In this document: in pieces, positions 59,699 to 64,000 of the stretch
How positions within the stretch are numbered: the stretch's first letter is position 1
Layout of the letters: each line of letters starts with the position of its first letter
Assembly (NCBI GenBank): GCA_964575845.1
Contig: CAZNSX010000005.1
Location: forward strand, 253,759 to 317,758
Source: CAZNSX01 sp964575845
GTDB taxonomy: Bacteria > UBA8248 > CAZNSX01
Length of the DNA stretch: 64,000 nucleotides
Direction: 5' to 3'
Position numbers and translations under genes: made by a program
The notes under the pieces: model-generated
Database searches by the model: none
Seen by the model: only the letters and a program-made list of their open reading frames with translations
Told to the model about the DNA's origin: nothing

Positions 59699-60946
59699 CT
59701 ACTGAAGGAGGGTGTGCCTCACGACGATAATCTCCTCGTGGGGCATCTTCGTTATGACCTCATGGCCCGTCTCCGTTACCACAACCTCCTCCTCAAGCCT
59801 CACGCCCCCGAGGCCGAGCTCCCCCTGCTGGGTCTCGATTGCGAAGGTCATGCCCTTCTCAAAAGGTATGGGGTCTTCAAGGGAGAAGGCGCGAGAAATC
59901 AAGGGCTGCTCATAGAGGGTGAGCCCCAGCCCGTGTCCCCACTGGCTGCAGATGTTTTCTTCTTCGCCCTTGTAGCCCCAGAGGGAGGCGGGGGGGAAGC
60001 GCTTCGCGGCGTCGGCGGTTGTCTTCCCCGGCTTCACCTCCTCGAGGGCGTCATAGATCCAGTCATGCGTCTGCTTATACCACTCCTTCTCCTTGGCCGT
60101 TGGCTCCCTGCCCACGATGAATGTGCGGTAGTAGCAGGTCTGATAGCCCGAGAAGCTCACCCCGTAGATATCGCCAAAGACTATTTCTCCCGGCTGGATT
60201 ATCCTGTCAGTCGCCCCCGAGCCCCGAAAGTTGGGCCAGCCCCTAGGGCCTGATTTGAAGTGGCCATCCACCTGCTCCGCCCCCATCTCTATGCAGGCCT
60301 TGTGCGCGATGCCCATGAGCTCGCATTCCTTCATACCCGGCTTCATGGCCTCATAGACCTGAAACCAGGCCCTATCCACTATGGCCGCAGCCATCTTGAG
60401 ACAGTTTATCTCGTCCTCCGTCTTTATCAGGCGGGCCTCGGCCATGGGGGCCTCGCCGTCAGCCACCTTGATCCCCGCCTCCTTAAGGGCCTCGGCGCCG
60501 AGCGTGTCCAGCGTATCGGCCCCGAGCTTCTCCTTGAGAAGCCCTCTCTCCTCGAGGTCCCGCTTTATGGCCTCAACCCATTTCTTCACCTGGGTCTTGG
60601 TCGCATTCGGGCCCACGAGCCCGCCCATCCAGGTATTGGCGCAGCGCATGTTCTCGGGCTTCAGCCAGGAGCAGTGAATGAGCTGCTGTATCCCGATATC
60701 CGCGTGCTCATAGATTATTGGGTCGTGCTCGGCGAAGACGAGCGCAAACCGGAGCCTCTTCGCAAAGGGAATGCTCGCCACAGCCGTGGCATACCTGATG
60801 TTTGCGGTATCGTAGAGGAGAAGTGCCGGGAGGCCATACTTTTTCATCTTCTCCCGCGTCCTCTCCATCCTCTCCCTACGCATCCTGGCGAAATCTATCC
60901 TGTCCTGACTATCAACTCCACCCGGCCCGAAGTAAAGAGATGTCAT
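59699..60946 (-). CDS. M24-fold (creatinase/aminopeptidase P-like) protein with an altered metal site
   Basis: 415 residues. The N-terminal creatinase-like domain (MKKYGLPALLLYDTANIRYA) is followed by the pita-bread domain. Of the five metal ligands of M24 peptidases, the first Asp (VFGDIYG), the His (SQWGHGLGLTLYE) and the two Glu (FAIETQQG, VRLEEEVVVTE) can be seen, but the second Asp is replaced (GYQTCYYRTF, Cys in place of Asp). Creatinase and other non-peptidase members have such changes, so it may hydrolyse or cleave a small N-substituted compound rather than X-Pro peptides. AAAGGAGGAAAGG precedes the start. It lies upstream of the acyl-CoA synthetase gene. Confidence 0.85.
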   Translation of the reverse strand: MTSLYFGPGGVDSQDRIDFARMRRERMERTREKMKKYGLPALLLYDTANIRYATAVASIPFAKRLRFALVFAEHDPIIYEHADIGIQQLIHCSWLKPENMRCANTWMGGLVGPNATKTQVKKWVEAIKRDLEERGLLKEKLGADTLDTLGAEALKEAGIKVADGEAPMAEARLIKTEDEINCLKMAAAIVDRAWFQVYEAMKPGMKECELMGIAHKACIEMGAEQVDGHFKSGPRGWPNFRGSGATDRIIQPGEIVFGDIYGVSFSGYQTCYYRTFIVGREPTAKEKEWYKQTHDWIYDALEEVKPGKTTADAAKRFPPASLWGYKGEEENICSQWGHGLGLTLYEQPLISRAFSLEDPIPFEKGMTFAIETQQGELGLGGVRLEEEVVVTETGHEVITKMPHEEIIVVRHTLLQ

Positions 60947-61211
60947 CTGCCTTTCCTCCTTTAATTGAGAATCCCTTTAAGTGAAATGGAGGGAACACAT
61001 CCACCTCTCCCCCGCCCAGACCGGCGGAGGCATCCCTGCGCCGGGTCCCTGACCAGGGTGACCCCGGCTAGCCGGTAACTTAAGGTCTCAGACGGAAGAT
61101 GTCAATGAGGAGGGAGGGAGGATTTTGGGGAGATAGGTCAAGGCCCTGGCGCCTTCTGAACCCCCGCCCGGAAGATGCCGGCGATGCCTTTGAGCCGCCC
61201 TCCTCTAACTC

Positions 61212-63395
61212 TCACGCCTTCTCCTTCTCTACCCTGCAAAGCAAAGCTGTGTGCGGCCAGCCGCCGATCTCCGGGCTGCAGAACTCCGCCCCGCCGGGGC
61301 AGAGGAGGTTCGCATTTGACTCGAAGACGCCGAAGAGCTCAGGCTCCGCCTCCCCCCTCTCCGGGAACCACCAGCCGTGCTGGGCGTCGGCCATGCGCGG
61401 GTCGATGGCGTCCGAGAGATGGACCCGCTGGCGGATGCTCCCCTGCGGTGTCACAACCCGCGCCCACTCACCCTCCACAAGCCCCAATGCCGCGGCTGTC
61501 TCCGGGTTCAGGGCCACCTGCGGGTCGGGTCTTCGTTCCCGCGCTCTCTCTATCTGCCTCTGCTCCGAGTGGTACATCGGCATGAACCGGCTCCCGGTTA
61601 TGAGCACGAGGGGATAGTGCCGCGCAAGCTCGGGGCTGCCCGAGGGGCTCTGGTGCGGCTCCCGGTAGACCGGAAGCGGCTCGCAGCCGAGCGCCTCGAA
61701 CGTGCTGGAGCGGAGCTCCACTTTCCCAGATGGCGTGCCGAAGCCGAACTGCTCGTAGCGCCTGAACTCCCGCCGGCCGAAGAGGCCGTTGCGCTCAAGC
61801 AGCCCGTTGAATGTAAGCCCGACCGGGGCGAGCCGGTGGTCCCATACCTCCTCCACCGTCTCCCAAGGCCAATGTTCCGCCTGGCCCAGTCGCACCGCCA
61901 GTCCCCGCCAGAACTGGTAGTCATCGCGGCGCTCATGGAGCGGCCCAACCCCCTTGGGGCAGGCCACGCAGAAGCCCGGCGTGAGCCAGAGCTCCGTCCG
62001 CTCGACGGTCGAGGCCGCGGGGAAGACGTAGTCGGCGAGCGCGGCTGAGGGAGTTAGGTAGTAATCCACCACAACGTAAAGCTCGAGGGCCTTCAGCGCC
62101 TCATGGGTCCGGCGGACGTCGGGGAGCGAGAGAAGTGGATTCGAAGCAAGCGAGATCATTGCGGTCACGGGGTAGGGTTTTCCGGTGAGGACGGCGTCAA
62201 ACACGGCCCTCTCATGCGCCACGCAGGTCATGTCCGCCAGCGGCGGGTGCATGTAATCGCGGGGGAGCCGGCGGTTCGCCTCTGCGTTCCGCTCCCAGCC
62301 GGGAAAGCCGAAGAAGGGGTACTCATCCGCACCCAGCTGCTTCGCCCGCTGCTCGGGCGGAAGGGCTTCATTGAGTTCCATCTCGTCATTACCTATGACC
62401 TTCCCCACCGGGTCAGCCCAGCCGAGGAGCTCACCACCGGCTATGTCCAGGTTGCCCGTGATGGCGCGAAGGATGCAGCGCGCCCGCGCTGCCTGGGTGG
62501 CGTTGACGCCCTGCTTGTCGAGGCCGAAGCCCCAGGTGATGACCCCTGGCTTCGTCGTGGCGTACCGGCGGGCGGACTCAACCACCTGCTCGGGCGTGAG
62601 CCAGGTGATCTCGGCCACCTTCTCCGGCGTGTAGTCTGCGATCGCGGCGCGAAGGTCATCAAACCCCACCGTCCACCTCGTCACGAAATCCCGGTCATAG
62701 AGGCCCTCTTCGATGATAATCCTGAGCCAGCCGAGCATCAGCGCCACATCCGTCCCCGGCCTGATGGGGAGCCAGAGGTCCGCCATCTCCGCCTCGCGGA
62801 TGCGGCGCGGGTCCACCACCATCAGGAAGGTCCCCCTCCTCTTGGCCGCAACTATCTCGGGGAAGAGCATGACGGGCTCTGACTGAGAGGCCGCATGGCC
62901 CCAGAGCACCAGGCACTTCGCCTCCCGCAGGTCGCCCCGGGGAAAGCCGCCGTAGGTTGCGAACTCGACCGCCTGGCTTGGACACATGCAGATGTTATTC
63001 GCCCCGCACATGTTCGGCGAGCCGAAGAGGTTATAGAACCGCCGCCCGTCCCAGTGATAGGTGCGGTGGGTGCCGTGGGTGAAGGCGAGAGTTTCCGCGC
63101 CGAACCTGTCGCGAAGTGCCGCGAGCCTCGCCGCCACCTCATCGAGCGCCCCCTCCCAGCTTACGCGCTCCCACTTGCCCGCGCCGCGCTTTCCCGTGCG
63201 CTTCAGAGGGTAGTTGAGGCGGTCCGGGTGATAGAGGTGCTCGACCATGAGCTTCGCGCGGGTGCAAAGCCTGCCCCTCGTTATGGGATGCTCCGGGTCG
63301 CCCTTCACCCGGACAACGCGGCCATCCTCCATCTCCAAGAGCAGCCCGCAGCGCGGATGGCAAAGCCCGCAGTAACTCCGCCTGGTCTCGTTCAT
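61212..63395 (-). CDS. Molybdopterin-dependent oxidoreductase, catalytic subunit (DMSO-reductase superfamily)
   Basis: 727 residues, no Tat signal, so cytoplasmic. The N-terminal [4Fe-4S] site is YCGLCHPRCGLLLE plus ITRGRLCTRA (Cys 9, 12, 16 and 44). GSPNMCGANNICMCPSQAVE at about 130-150 is the active-site region where a Cys or Ser binds Mo. Pterin-binding stretches include CLVLWGHAASQSEP, FLMVVDPRRIREAEMADLWL, and VITGSRFMPMYHSEQRQIER with the C-terminal domain ALNPETAAALGLVEGEWARV. Members include formate dehydrogenases, polysulfide reductases and acetylene-hydratase-like enzymes; which one is not clear. No iron-sulfur or membrane-anchor partner is adjacent. The start has GGGGGAGGGCTGTC upstream. 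Confidence 0.92.
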   Translation of the reverse strand: MNETRRSYCGLCHPRCGLLLEMEDGRVVRVKGDPEHPITRGRLCTRAKLMVEHLYHPDRLNYPLKRTGKRGAGKWERVSWEGALDEVAARLAALRDRFGAETLAFTHGTHRTYHWDGRRFYNLFGSPNMCGANNICMCPSQAVEFATYGGFPRGDLREAKCLVLWGHAASQSEPVMLFPEIVAAKRRGTFLMVVDPRRIREAEMADLWLPIRPGTDVALMLGWLRIIIEEGLYDRDFVTRWTVGFDDLRAAIADYTPEKVAEITWLTPEQVVESARRYATTKPGVITWGFGLDKQGVNATQAARARCILRAITGNLDIAGGELLGWADPVGKVIGNDEMELNEALPPEQRAKQLGADEYPFFGFPGWERNAEANRRLPRDYMHPPLADMTCVAHERAVFDAVLTGKPYPVTAMISLASNPLLSLPDVRRTHEALKALELYVVVDYYLTPSAALADYVFPAASTVERTELWLTPGFCVACPKGVGPLHERRDDYQFWRGLAVRLGQAEHWPWETVEEVWDHRLAPVGLTFNGLLERNGLFGRREFRRYEQFGFGTPSGKVELRSSTFEALGCEPLPVYREPHQSPSGSPELARHYPLVLITGSRFMPMYHSEQRQIERARERRPDPQVALNPETAAALGLVEGEWARVVTPQGSIRQRVHLSDAIDPRMADAQHGWWFPERGEAEPELFGVFESNANLLCPGGAEFCSPEIGGWPHTALLCRVEKEKA

Positions 63396-63557
63396 GACAG
63401 CCCTCCCCCTTCAGGCTCCTGATTTCAGTGTTTCAGGGATAAGGATATCACGTTCGGGGATGGTTGGGGAGGGAGTGAGCAGGGATTTGGAAAAGCAGAC
63501 GGGGAGGTTTCGTCTGAGAGATGTTAATGAGGCAAGGAAGAGGATTACGCAAACGGG

Positions 63558-64000
63558 CTAAAGCTCTGGCTTAACTTCCCCCGAATTTCCCGTCCCTTCG
63601 GCAAGAATCTCTTCAATAATCTCCTCCAGGCGAGGCTCAACTTTTTTCATGAGCCTCTCAAACTCTGAGTTGCCGAGTTCCTTTTTCAAATCTTCGATAC
63701 TACCCTCAACGCTTTTCACATCAGGGGATTTGACCTCAAGCAATATCTCTCTGCCCCGTAACGAGCAGGCGAGGGCACGCTCCACCTGGCCGAGTCGAGC
63801 ATACGCATTGCCCAGGTTACCTAGGTCAGCGCCCTCGCCGTATCTATCACCAATCTCGCGGTGAATATCCAGGGCCTGCTCATGATACTCAATTGCACGC
63901 TCTACCTGGCCGAGCCGAAAATACGCATTGCCCAGGTTGCCTAGTTGATTGCCCTCGCCGCGCTTATCTCCAATCTCGCGCTGAATAGCCAAAGCCTGCT
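63558..64000 (-). CDS. TPR-repeat protein, N-terminal part outside the window
   Basis: The frame is open to the window edge, so the gene continues beyond 64000. About 147 residues are visible: tetratricopeptide repeats of the form LGNLGNAYFRLGQVERAIEY, ALDIHREIGDRYGEGADLGN, and a third LGNAYARLGQVERALACS, then an acidic helical tail (LKKELGNSEFERLMKK, VEPRLEEIIEEILAEG). Repeats are about 40 residues, and the DNA repeats are close copies of 120 bases. The AIQREIGDKRGEGN pattern is that of the large TPR adaptor proteins (kinesin-light-chain-like) often fused to CHAT or NTPase domains. The missing part would settle which. Confidence 0.85.
   Translation of the reverse strand, partial: QALAIQREIGDKRGEGNQLGNLGNAYFRLGQVERAIEYHEQALDIHREIGDRYGEGADLGNLGNAYARLGQVERALACSLRGREILLEVKSPDVKSVEGSIEDLKKELGNSEFERLMKKVEPRLEEIIEEILAEGTGNSGEVKPEL

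Noticed and set aside
1..64000. tRNA, rRNA, CRISPR array, prophage or transposase genes
   Set aside because: I looked for T-loop patterns, conserved rRNA stretches, regularly spaced repeats and transposase or integrase motifs on both strands and found none that I could support.

Overview
The window reads as chromosomal DNA of a Gram-negative, probably anaerobic or facultative bacterium, of moderately high GC. Outer-envelope features include a lipoprotein, LapA, a periplasmic Do protease and periplasmic cytochromes c. A deltaproteobacteria-like (Desulfobacterota) or related uncultured lineage fits the gene mix: a Liv-type amino acid transporter, twin geranylgeranyl-reductase-like flavoproteins, a V/A-type ATPase subunit, a molybdopterin oxidoreductase and a FmdB zinc ribbon. 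This placement is inference from gene families only. No rRNA, tRNA or CRISPR array was seen.

Layout. 1-2860: an SLC13-type transporter cut by the window edge, then small membrane proteins. 3406-12381: a secreted dienelactone-hydrolase-like enzyme, an AT-richer methyltransferase between short direct repeats, a GT-C-like membrane protein, PlsY, an MDR dehydrogenase, a membrane M28 peptidase and small proteins. 13021-21482: an accessory signalling locus made of a DUF898 fragment, a TPR-CHAT lipoprotein, a secreted protein, a CHASE2-class III cyclase, and a convergent caspase-family protein. 21839-26129: an OppF-like ATPase, a radical SAM protein, an Asp/Glu racemase-family protein and biotin synthase. 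26486-31564: a complete Liv-type branched-chain amino acid ABC importer. 32079-34572: a GAF-GAF-degenerate-GGDEF protein overlapping mreB. 34636-37595: a periplasmic operon of di-heme peroxidase, Tat-exported phosphoesterase and monoheme cytochrome. 37862-41838: flavin reductase, cupin and two tandem flavoproteins.

42163-44598 is a lone SIR2-NTPase gene that looks like an anti-phage gene, preceded by a short element with 16-bp inverted repeats. 45013-51670 holds a CBS protein, a sugar-type ABC importer without its ATPase, small proteins, a ferritin-like protein, a GDT1-family protein and an unaccompanied V/A-ATPase B subunit. 52044-56830 holds two secreted unknowns, a Do-type protease and a serine carboxypeptidase. 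57259-63395 holds a broken marC, an acyl-CoA synthetase, an M24-fold protein and a molybdopterin oxidoreductase. The window ends inside a TPR gene.

The strongest candidate for an undescribed system is the 13.2-21.5 kb locus. Its two caspase-fold proteases (CHAT and C14-like, both with intact His/Cys pairs), a secreted partner and a transmembrane cyclase with a CHASE2 sensor all appear to be placed in the envelope facing the periplasm, with only the cyclase domain in the cytoplasm. This suggests protease-linked control of cyclic-nucleotide output. The SIR2-NTPase with its repeat-bounded upstream element is the second.
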